Source: an uncultured Collinsella sp.
GTDB lineage: Bacteria > Actinomycetota > Coriobacteriia > Coriobacteriales > Coriobacteriaceae
DNA length: 17,876 bases
Direction of reading: 5' to 3'
Assembly: GCA_900549355.1 (NCBI GenBank)
Contig: UROA01000018.1
Coordinates: 1-17,876 of the forward strand
Both the position numbers and the translations under genes were made by a program. The notes beneath the pieces were generated by a model. The model worked only from the letters and a program-made list of their open reading frames with translations. It was not told where the DNA came from and did no database searches. Positions within the stretch are counted from its first letter, which is position 1, and each line of letters starts with the position of its first letter. This document shows positions 1 through 6,546 of the stretch, one piece after another.

Positions 1-1
1 G

Positions 2-1171
2 AGCTGCGGCGAGAACGTTGTTCTCGACGACTGCGATCCTGCGGCCGTGGCGGCGTTTGCGCAGAGCCACGGATGCGGACTCGTGGTAATTGGCCCCGAG
101 GCTCCGCTCGTGGCGGGCGTGGCCGACGCCGTGCGCGCGGCGGGTATTCCCTGCTTTGGCCCGGGTGCCGAGGGCGCCCAGATGGAGGGCTCTAAGCTGT
201 TCTCCAAGCAGCTCATGGAGCGCGCCGGTATTCCGACGGCGGCCTATGGCTCGTTTACCGACGAGGCTTCGGCTCTTGCCTATGTGCGCGAGCAGGGTGC
301 TCCGTTGGTCGTCAAGGCCGACGGCCTTGCCGCGGGCAAGGGTGTTATCGTGGCAACCGAGCTTGCGCAGGCCGAGGAGGCCGTGCGCGAGTGTTTTGGC
401 GGCGCCTTTGGCGATGCCGGCAATACCGTGGTCATCGAGGAGATGCTCGTTGGTCCCGAGTGCTCGCTGCTGGCCTTTACCGACGGCAAGACCGTGCGCC
501 CCATGGCTACCTCGCAGGACCACAAGCGCGCGCTCGAGGGCGACAAGGGCCCCAACACCGGCGGCATGGGCGTCTACAGCCCGGTTCCCATCGTGACCGA
601 TGAGGAGCACGCCACGATGGTGAAGGTCATGGAGCAGACCGTTGCCGAGCTTGCTGCCGAGGGCATCGACTACCGCGGCTGCCTGTATGGCGGCTTTATG
701 CTCACCCCCGCCGGCCCCAAGGTGCTGGAGTTCAACGCCCGCTTTGGTGATCCTGAGACGCAGGTCGTGCTCCCGCGCCTTAAGAACGACCTGGTCGAGG
801 TTATGCTCGCCTGCGCCAACTGCGAGCTTGATCAGATTGAGCTCGATTGGCGTGACGAGTGGGCCGTGGCTGTTGTCCTGACGAGCGCGGGCTACCCCGG
901 CAGCTACGAGAAGGGCAAAGTCATCACCGGTATTGAGGATGCCGAGGCCATGGAGAACGTGACCGTGTACCACGCGGGCACTGCCGTGGTGGACGGCCAG
1001 CTCGTGACCAATGGTGGCCGCGTGCTTGCCGTGACCGCTCTGGGCGACACGTTCGAGAACGCTCGCAACCTTGCCTACGAGGCCTGCGAGAAGATTGATT
1101 TTGAGGGCAAGACCCTGCGTCACGACATCGGCCTGCGCGCACTGCGCGGCCGCGACGCCTGGGATGCCTAA
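2..1171 (+). CDS. purD: Phosphoribosylamine-glycine ligase (GAR synthetase), 5' end cut off by window
   Basis: PurD joins 5-phosphoribosylamine to glycine using ATP, step 2 of de novo purine synthesis in the cytoplasm. The frame is open from base 2 without a start codon; 389 residues are visible, and a full PurD is about 420-430, so roughly the first 35-45 residues (with the GSGGREHA nucleotide loop) lie outside. ATP-grasp signatures are clear: VVKADGLAAGKGVIVA, the substrate segment QDHKRALEGDKGPNTGGMG, and NARFGDPETQ with the metal-binding acidic and Asn residues. The C-terminal domain ends in FEGKTLRHDIGLRAL, typical of the family. The GTG at 47 is an internal valine codon, not a start. 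The Nudix gene follows after about 20 nt, so the two are probably co-transcribed. Identification is very secure. Confidence 0.97.
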   Translation, partial: SCGENVVLDDCDPAAVAAFAQSHGCGLVVIGPEAPLVAGVADAVRAAGIPCFGPGAEGAQMEGSKLFSKQLMERAGIPTAAYGSFTDEASALAYVREQGAPLVVKADGLAAGKGVIVATELAQAEEAVRECFGGAFGDAGNTVVIEEMLVGPECSLLAFTDGKTVRPMATSQDHKRALEGDKGPNTGGMGVYSPVPIVTDEEHATMVKVMEQTVAELAAEGIDYRGCLYGGFMLTPAGPKVLEFNARFGDPETQVVLPRLKNDLVEVMLACANCELDQIELDWRDEWAVAVVLTSAGYPGSYEKGKVITGIEDAEAMENVTVYHAGTAVVDGQLVTNGGRVLAVTALGDTFENARNLAYEACEKIDFEGKTLRHDIGLRALRGRDAWDA

Positions 1172-1192
1172 AATCCGAGAGGAATGAGACGG

Positions 1193-1888
1193 ATGGACGA
1201 GAAGAACGAAGAGCTCGTGGATGCGCAGATCGTCGAGGAGGACAGCCGCGTGTATGGGCACGCCGAGGGCGAGCCTGGTGGCGAGGTCGCTGACGAGCCG
1301 GCGCTGGTGCTGGGCGACGACGACCCGCACGATGCCGAGCTGCACGAGAAAATTCTTTCGGAGGAGTGCGCCTGGAAGGGCAAGATCCTCGACGTCCACC
1401 GTCTTGAGGTTGAGCTGCCCAACGGTCGCCGCAGCGCCCGCGATATCGTTCGCCATCCGGGTGCGGCGGCTGTTGTGGCACTGACCGAGAGCGGCAAGAT
1501 CGTACTGGTGCGTCAGTACCGCACCGCCATCGACCGCGTGACGGTCGAGATTCCCGCCGGCAAGCTCGATCCAGGCGAGGACCCGCTCGATTGCGCCAAG
1601 CGCGAGCTGCATGAGGAGACGGGCTTTAGGGCTGGTCGCATTCGCTTTTTGACGTCGATTGTCACGTCCTGTGGCTTCTGTGACGAGATCATTCACATCT
1701 ACCTGGCCACCAAGCTCGAGTTCGATGCACCCAACCCCGATGATGACGAGTTTGTCAACGTGGACCTCGTGCCGCTGCACGAGCTGATCGACGCCGTGCT
1801 CGACGGCAAGATCGAAGACGCCAAGACCGTCGTAGGCGCGCTTGCCTGCGACAGCATCGCGCACCGCCTTGGGGGCACGGAGCTCTAG
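1193..1888 (+). CDS. Nudix hydrolase, ADP-ribose pyrophosphatase type, with acidic N-terminal extension
   Basis: Probably hydrolyses ADP-ribose or a related nucleoside diphosphate derivative to AMP and a sugar phosphate (family inference). A complete Nudix box, G-x5-E-x7-REL-x-EE-x-GF, spans residues 123-145 (GKLDPGED...RELHEETGF), preceded by VRQYRTAIDRVTVEIPAGK as in NudF-type ADP-ribose pyrophosphatases. The 231-residue protein is longer than the usual 180 or so: its first 55 residues are acidic and low in complexity (EEDSRVYGHAEGEPGGEV...). ATG 1193 is preferred because GAGAGG at 1177-1182 is 10 nt away; an in-frame ATG at 1184 sits almost on that ribosome site. It lies about 20 nt behind purD and probably shares its transcript. 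The exact substrate cannot be told from sequence. Confidence 0.9.
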   Translation: MDEKNEELVDAQIVEEDSRVYGHAEGEPGGEVADEPALVLGDDDPHDAELHEKILSEECAWKGKILDVHRLEVELPNGRRSARDIVRHPGAAAVVALTESGKIVLVRQYRTAIDRVTVEIPAGKLDPGEDPLDCAKRELHEETGFRAGRIRFLTSIVTSCGFCDEIIHIYLATKLEFDAPNPDDDEFVNVDLVPLHELIDAVLDGKIEDAKTVVGALACDSIAHRLGGTEL

Positions 1889-1916
1889 GTTACGCGGTTT
1901 TACCAAACCGCGTAAC
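1889..1916. repeat. Perfect 12-bp inverted repeat (hairpin) right after the Nudix stop codon
   Basis: GTTACGCGGTTT at 1889-1900 is exactly complementary to AAACCGCGTAAC at 1905-1916 with a TACC loop. It starts at the base after the TAG stop. There is no T-run downstream (GAGCCGACG follows), so it is not a canonical intrinsic terminator; it could protect the 3' end of the purD-Nudix mRNA, act as a weak or Rho-assisted terminator, or be a protein-binding palindrome. The structure is certain, its role is not. Confidence 0.85.
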
Positions 1917-1928
1917 GAGCCGACGCTG

Positions 1929-2028
1929 CAAACGCCCCTAAGCGGCAATCTGCCTTTCAATCGTCGCTCGCGTACCGAAGTACGCGTCGCTCCTCTTTCA
2001 AGGCACCTTGCTCGCTTAGGGACGTTTT
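1929..2028. repeat. About 100-bp imperfect inverted repeat, REP/MITE-like
   Basis: The left arm (1930-1975) and the reverse complement of the right arm (1980-2027) align: AAACGCCCCTAAGCG against AAACGTCCCTAAGCG, then GCAATCTGCCTT against GCAAGGTGCCTT, then a perfect inner stem CGCGTAC/GTACGCG closing a CGAA loop (1976-1979). The middle portion is only partly paired. A direct repeat CGTCGCTC also occurs at 1962-1969 and 1985-1992. There is no coding potential. The size and intergenic position resemble dispersed palindromic or miniature elements; whether it recurs in the genome cannot be seen here. Confidence 0.7.
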
Positions 2029-2135
2029 CGCTGACGCTGCCAGATCATTGGCGTTATGCTTGTTGCGGCGCTTTGTTTTCAACCTGATCGGTTCAACCGG
2101 ATTTCTCACGCAATTTATTTCTCTCCGAGGACTGC

Positions 2136-3908
2136 ATGTTTAAAAGGTTTCTTTCTTACTACAAGCCCCAGATGGGGCTTTTTGTTGCTGATACTGTTTG
2201 TGCTCTGGTGCTTGCCGCCATTGACCTGGCGTTTCCCATTATCCTGCGCAATTTGACCGGTGGGCTATTTACTCAGGGTCAGGCTGCCATTATGCAGGCG
2301 CTCGGCATGATCGCGGTGGGCTTGGTGCTGATGTATGTCGTCCGCTGCGCCTGCCGCTATTTTGTGAGCTATTGGGGTCACGTGATGGGCGCGCGTATGG
2401 AGTCCAAAATGCGTGAGGACCTGTTCGACCAGTATGAGCGCTTTAGCTTTGCATACTTCGACCGCAACAGCTCGGGCGACATGATGAGCCGCGTGGTCAA
2501 CGACCTGTTCGATATCTGCGAGGCGGCGCACCACGTGCCCGAGTGGATCATCATCTGCGGCATCGAGATTATCGGCTCGTTTGTGATCCTCTTTACCATC
2601 GCCTCGGTGCTGGCGCTCGCCATGGCCGTGGTGACGGCGGCGTTTGCGGTCATCATGTTTTGGCAGAACATGCGCATGCGCGAGGTCTTTAGCGACAACC
2701 GCAAAAAGATCAGCGGCATCAATGCGCAGCTGCAGGATTCGCTGGCGGGCATGCGCGTGGTCAAGAGTTTTGCCAATGAGGAGACCGAACGCTTCAAGTT
2801 CCGCGCCTCCAACAATCGCTATCTTTCGTCCAAGGAGAACATGTATCACGCCATGGGCGTCTATACCGCGACGTATGGCCTGCTCTCGGGTGTGCTCTAT
2901 GTGATCGTGGTGCTGCTGGGCGGCTGGCTGGTCGCCCAGGGACAGCTGCAGGCGGTCGATATGGCGACCTTTGCACTCTATATTTCGCTGTTCTGCACGC
3001 CGCTTGAGACGCTCGTCAATTCGGCCGAAACGTATCAGAAGGCTATCGCCGGCTTTAAGCGTATGGACGAGGTGCTCTCGACCGCGCCGGATATCCAGGA
3101 CAAGCCGGGCGCCACTGATCTGCAGGTGACTGCCGGCGCCGTGGAGTATCACGACGTGTGCTTTAACTACGAGGACGTTGAGCTGGGCGAGGGCGATGCC
3201 GACGAGCGTCCCGTTATCGACCATATGAATCTGTCCATCAAGCCCGGCCAGACCATCGCTTTGGTTGGCCCTTCGGGCGGTGGCAAGTCCACGACCTGTT
3301 CGCTGTTGCCGCGCTTTTATGACGTGGCTGCCGGATCCATTAGCATCGACGGCCAGGACGTGCGTGATGTGACGCAGCAGAGCCTGCGTCGTGCCATCGG
3401 CCTGGTGCAGCAGGATGTCTATCTGTTTGACGGTACGATTGGCGAGAACATCGCCTACGGCAAGCCGGGCGCTACGGCAGAAGAGATCGCCGAGGCCGCC
3501 CGTCGCGCCAACATCGATGCCTTTATCGAGTCGCTTCCGCAGGGCTACGACACCGTGGTGGGCGAGCGCGGCAGCCGTCTTTCGGGCGGACAGAAGCAGC
3601 GCGTTGCCATCGCGCGCGTGTTTCTCAAGAACCCCAAGATCCTGATTTTGGACGAGGCGACGAGTGCTTTGGATAACGAGAGCGAGGAGGCGGTGCAGGG
3701 GTCACTCGAAGAGCTGGCACGCGGCCGCACCACGATTATCATCGCCCATCGTCTTTCGACCATTAAGCATGCCGATGAGATTGCGACCGTTGAGCATGGT
3801 CGCGTTGTGGAGCGTGGCACGCACGAGGAGCTTCTCGCCCGTGGTGGCACTTATGCCCGTTACTATCGAATGCAGTTCGAAGGTGCGCGTGCGCACGAGC
3901 TCGACTGA
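2136..3908 (+). CDS. ABC exporter half-transporter (MsbA/LmrA-type, TMD-NBD fusion)
   Basis: A 590-residue type I ABC exporter: about six membrane helices in residues 1-310, then one nucleotide-binding domain. Motifs are intact: Walker A GPSGGGKST (378-386), Q-loop in GLVQQDVYLFD, signature LSGGQ (482-486), Walker B ILILDE with catalytic Glu 507, D-loop SALD, and switch His 538 in IIIAHRLST. An acidic insert (ELGEGDADERP) lies after the A-loop tyrosine region YED. With only one transporter gene here it presumably works as a homodimer, or pairs with a subunit coded elsewhere. The start has CGAGGA upstream at 2125-2130. The substrate (drug, lipid or peptide) cannot be assigned. The next gene starts 19 nt later, suggesting an operon. 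Confidence 0.93.
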   Translation: MFKRFLSYYKPQMGLFVADTVCALVLAAIDLAFPIILRNLTGGLFTQGQAAIMQALGMIAVGLVLMYVVRCACRYFVSYWGHVMGARMESKMREDLFDQYERFSFAYFDRNSSGDMMSRVVNDLFDICEAAHHVPEWIIICGIEIIGSFVILFTIASVLALAMAVVTAAFAVIMFWQNMRMREVFSDNRKKISGINAQLQDSLAGMRVVKSFANEETERFKFRASNNRYLSSKENMYHAMGVYTATYGLLSGVLYVIVVLLGGWLVAQGQLQAVDMATFALYISLFCTPLETLVNSAETYQKAIAGFKRMDEVLSTAPDIQDKPGATDLQVTAGAVEYHDVCFNYEDVELGEGDADERPVIDHMNLSIKPGQTIALVGPSGGGKSTTCSLLPRFYDVAAGSISIDGQDVRDVTQQSLRRAIGLVQQDVYLFDGTIGENIAYGKPGATAEEIAEAARRANIDAFIESLPQGYDTVVGERGSRLSGGQKQRVAIARVFLKNPKILILDEATSALDNESEEAVQGSLEELARGRTTIIIAHRLSTIKHADEIATVEHGRVVERGTHEELLARGGTYARYYRMQFEGARAHELD

Positions 3909-3927
3909 TTGATATGACAGGAAGATC

Positions 3928-4893
3928 ATGGCTGATAAGAACCCTTTGACTCCGGAAGAAGTGACGGAGTTATTCTCCGAAATCGATGCATCCGGCGTCT
4001 TGGATCCTACGCTTGCCAAAAAGCGTACCGAGCGCATGCGCGAGAAAGAGGCCGCCGTCAAGCGCGGTGACAAAGCGGCGCTAGCGCAGCTGCGCAGCGA
4101 GGACCGCGCGAGCCAGGCAAAACATATCGACCCGCTGTCCGAGGACGACCCTTCGGGTTCGCAGGTGAGCCATACCATTACGAAGACTGCCATGGTCGTG
4201 GTTATCGGCATCTTGGTGCTGATCGTGGGCATGCAGATCGGCTACGGCGTGATGCGCCGTCTGAATACCGCCAACCTGTCCGAGAGCGTTTCGGTTGATA
4301 CCGTTTCTACAGCACTCAAGGGTGGACTCGAGTGGGGCAACGGCTTCACGCAGTTCCCGCTCGACTTTACCGTCGATGAAGCCGATGAGCGTACGGGCAC
4401 GGTCGAGGTGACGGTGTTGGACACATCGTCTGCCAACGAGCTCGAGCTGCTGTCCAACGGGCAGATCCAGGCCGCGGCGCTTGCGACCAACGCGCTGCTC
4501 AACGATAAGATCGACCGCGTGGTGTATAACGTTCACGCCTATATCGACGAGGATAGCAACATTCAGCACGATTCCTTCTTTGGCATGTTCCCCGCGCGCG
4601 GCCACCAGAGCGCCATTTTGACGTTCGTGTGGACCAAGAGCTCATCCAACGCCACGAGTATCGACTGGAAGATGCGCATCGTGAGTATGGATGACACCAT
4701 CGCCGAGCGCATTCAGAAGCAGGTGAACTCGGTGTCGTCGTTGATTGAGGACCCGGTGGTGAGCCAGACCAAGATTGACGAGGAAAAAGCCGAGCGCGAT
4801 CTGGAGCATCGTCTGCATGGCCGCGAGATTTTCCGTGGCGGCAAGCCCGATCGCACACCGTCCGAACTGCTGGAACAGGACAAGAAAAAATAA
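3928..4893 (+). CDS. Unrecognised single-pass membrane protein
   Basis: I do not recognise this 321-residue protein. Residues 1-87 are hydrophilic and charged (an acidic start, then a Lys/Arg/Glu-rich stretch likely helical around 30-60). One strong membrane helix covers about 88-109 (TAMVVVIGILVLIVGMQIGYGV). The remaining 210 residues would be outside the cell if the N-terminus is inside; they contain a mixed alpha/beta region (about 120-260) with no cysteines, then a charged C-terminal tail ending in DKKK. There is no signal peptide or sortase motif. ATG 3928 follows ACAGGAAG by 5 nt. It sits 19 nt behind the ABC exporter and before a strong terminator, so it is probably co-expressed with the exporter and might be an accessory protein; that is positional inference only. 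Confidence 0.8.
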   Translation: MADKNPLTPEEVTELFSEIDASGVLDPTLAKKRTERMREKEAAVKRGDKAALAQLRSEDRASQAKHIDPLSEDDPSGSQVSHTITKTAMVVVIGILVLIVGMQIGYGVMRRLNTANLSESVSVDTVSTALKGGLEWGNGFTQFPLDFTVDEADERTGTVEVTVLDTSSANELELLSNGQIQAAALATNALLNDKIDRVVYNVHAYIDEDSNIQHDSFFGMFPARGHQSAILTFVWTKSSSNATSIDWKMRIVSMDDTIAERIQKQVNSVSSLIEDPVVSQTKIDEEKAERDLEHRLHGREIFRGGKPDRTPSELLEQDKKK

Positions 4894-4899
4894 GACGCC

Positions 4900-4939
4900 A
4901 TCATCCCGCGTGAGCCACAAGCCCCGCGGGATGATTTTT
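4900..4939 (+). terminator. Rho-independent terminator after the ABC/membrane-protein operon
   Basis: ATCATCCCGCG (4900-4910) pairs perfectly with CGCGGGATGAT (4925-4935) across a 14-nt loop, and the last T begins a run of five T (4935-4939). It lies 6 nt after the TAA of the membrane protein and separates that unit from the carAB leader. Confidence 0.9.
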
Positions 4940-4949
4940 CTGGGACGGG

Positions 4950-5060
4950 GATTAAAAAACATTATGCATAGAAAGTCATAATTATCATTTCGTAAACATT
5001 TCGATGAAATTAACGCCATGAGGCATGCTTGCGGTTACAATACCGCGAGGCCTAACTACA
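4950..5060 (+). promoter_or_regulatory. AT-rich carAB promoter/leader region with a hairpin at 5028-5049
   Basis: The stretch 4950-5012 is strikingly AT-rich against GC-rich surroundings and is the likely carAB promoter, although no convincing paired -35/-10 is visible; TATCAT (4984-4989) and TACAAT (5036-5041) are -10-like. TACAAT forms the loop of an 8-bp stem, CTTGCGGT (5028-5035) with ACCGCGAG (5042-5049), one G-T pair. An ATTTC-GAT-GAAAT inverted repeat lies at 4998-5010. Which of these is used cannot be decided from sequence. Confidence 0.4.
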
Positions 5061-5062
5061 CA

Positions 5063-5095
5063 CCTTTAAGCCGGTCCTGTGAGACCGGGAAGGAG
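5063..5095 (+). promoter_or_regulatory. PyrR-binding RNA hairpin overlapping the carA ribosome binding site
   Basis: The RNA GGUCCUGUGAGACC (5073-5086) fits the PyrR anti-antiterminator consensus ARUCCNGNGAGGYU, with compensated stem bases. The upper stem CCGGTC/GACCGG (5071-5076 with 5083-5088) closes the hexaloop CTGTGA. A purine bulge AAG (5068-5070) is followed by the lower stem CCTTT (5063-5067) with GAAGG (5089-5093). The lower stem contains AAGG of the AAGGAG Shine-Dalgarno (5090-5095) of carA. PyrR bound to UMP would stabilise this hairpin and block translation, as described for mycobacterial pyr leaders. The motif is seen directly; the mechanism is inferred. Confidence 0.85.
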
Positions 5096-5099
5096 AATT

Positions 5100-6545
5100 A
5101 TGGCGAACAACCATACCGCGGGCGCTGCCGCCCGCACCTTCGCGCCCAGCGAGCTTTGCCAGCGTATGCTGGCCAAAACCAGCAAGGGCACCTGCGGTCC
5201 CTGCATCCTGTATCTTGAGGATGGGACCATTTTTTATGGACGTGCATGCGGCGCCGAGGGCACCGCGACCGGCGAAGTTTGTTTCAACACCTCGCTCGAG
5301 GGCTACTTTGAGGTCATGACCGACCCGAGTTATGCCGGCCAAATCGTAACCATGACCTATCCGCAGATCGGCAACTACGGTATCGACGAGACCGACGTCC
5401 AGTCGGCCTTCCCCGGCGACGCCGTGCGCCCTGCGAGCGCTCCGGCCATGCGCGGCATGATCGTTCGCGACATGTGCGCCACGCCTTCTAACTGGCGCTC
5501 GGCCGTCAGCGTGCCGGAGTACCTGTGCGCTCACGGCATCGTCGCTATCGAGGGTGTCGACACTCGCGCCCTGGTGCGCCACCTGCGCGACAATGGTTCC
5601 AAGATGGGCATTATTTCGACCGAGATCTTCGACGTCGACGAGCTTGCCGAGCGTCTGGCCGCAGCGCCCACGCTGGTAGGCGAGAACCTGGTCAAGACCG
5701 TAAGTTGCCCCGTACCTCACGAGTTTGTGGCCGCCGACCTGCCTGCCACGCATGACTTTGCGCTTACGGCTGCCGCTCCTGCCCGTCACAAAGTGGTCGC
5801 CTACGACTGCGGTGTGAAGCGCGGCATTCTGGAGGGTCTGGTCCGCGCCGGCTGCGACCTTACCGTCGTGCCGTGGGATACGCCCGCGAGTGAGGTGCTC
5901 GACATGAATCCCGATGGCGTCTTTTTGTCCAATGGTCCCGGCGACCCCGACGCCGTGGTGGAGACCTACGAGCAGGTGCAGCAGCTGATCGGCAAGGTGC
6001 CGGTCTTTGGTATTTGTCTTGGTCACCAGATGATCAGCCTGGCCTGCGGCGCTCAGATGGAAAAGCTTAAGTTCGGTCACCGCGGTGGCAACCAGCCGGT
6101 CATGAACCTGGTAAGCCGTCGCGTGGAGATTACCGCGCAAAACCATGGCTTTGGTCTGCTGTTCCCCAGCTTGGGCAAGCTTGTCCCCGAGTTTTCCGGC
6201 GGCGAGACCGAGCATGCGGCCGATGGGGATCTGCGCGTCTGGGTGCGCCGCGGCATCGCGCCAGTCGTGATGAACGAGCGCTTCGGCCGCATTCGCCTGA
6301 CGCATGTGAACCTCAACGACGGCACCGCCGAGGGCATCCAGCTGCTCGACGCGCCGTGCTTCTCGGTGCAGTACCACCCCGAGGCCTCGCCCGGACCCAC
6401 CGATGCCCACTATCTCTTTACCGCCTTTACGCGACTCATGGACGGCGAGGAGAACTACCTGGACATCGACACCGCGAAGGACCGCCTGCAGGGCTGGAAC
6501 TTTGCCGACAATGGTTCCGCCGCGACCGAGACCGAGGAGAACTAA
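5100..6545 (+). CDS. carA: Carbamoyl-phosphate synthase small (glutaminase) subunit
   Basis: CarA hydrolyses glutamine and passes ammonia to CarB for carbamoyl phosphate synthesis, feeding pyrimidine and arginine pathways. The 481-residue protein has the CarA N-terminal domain (LEDGTIFYGRACG, FNTSLEGYFEVMTDPSYAGQ) and a class I glutaminase domain with nucleophile Cys306 (GICLGHQM), His349 in QNHGF, and catalytic His426/Glu428 in YHPEASPGP. It is about 100 residues longer than E. coli CarA (382): an N-terminal extension of about 40 residues, and about 36 extra residues between NHGF (349) and THVNLNDGT (402). ATG 5100 has AAGGAG at 5090-5095; a GTG at 5079 lies inside the regulatory hairpin and is rejected. 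The stop is 1 nt before the carB start, so translation is probably coupled. Confidence 0.97.
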   Translation: MANNHTAGAAARTFAPSELCQRMLAKTSKGTCGPCILYLEDGTIFYGRACGAEGTATGEVCFNTSLEGYFEVMTDPSYAGQIVTMTYPQIGNYGIDETDVQSAFPGDAVRPASAPAMRGMIVRDMCATPSNWRSAVSVPEYLCAHGIVAIEGVDTRALVRHLRDNGSKMGIISTEIFDVDELAERLAAAPTLVGENLVKTVSCPVPHEFVAADLPATHDFALTAAAPARHKVVAYDCGVKRGILEGLVRAGCDLTVVPWDTPASEVLDMNPDGVFLSNGPGDPDAVVETYEQVQQLIGKVPVFGICLGHQMISLACGAQMEKLKFGHRGGNQPVMNLVSRRVEITAQNHGFGLLFPSLGKLVPEFSGGETEHAADGDLRVWVRRGIAPVVMNERFGRIRLTHVNLNDGTAEGIQLLDAPCFSVQYHPEASPGPTDAHYLFTAFTRLMDGEENYLDIDTAKDRLQGWNFADNGSAATETEEN

Positions 6546-6546
6546 C

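Noticed and set aside
5079..5099. GTG start at 5079 for carA (seven residues longer)
   Set aside because: It lies in the loop of the PyrR-type hairpin and upstream of the Shine-Dalgarno; ATG 5100 is correctly placed after AAGGAG.
6403..6546. Upstream extension of carB into carA
   Set aside because: The added residues are out-of-frame carA sequence; ATG 6547 gives the conserved MPKRTDIKRILVIG start.
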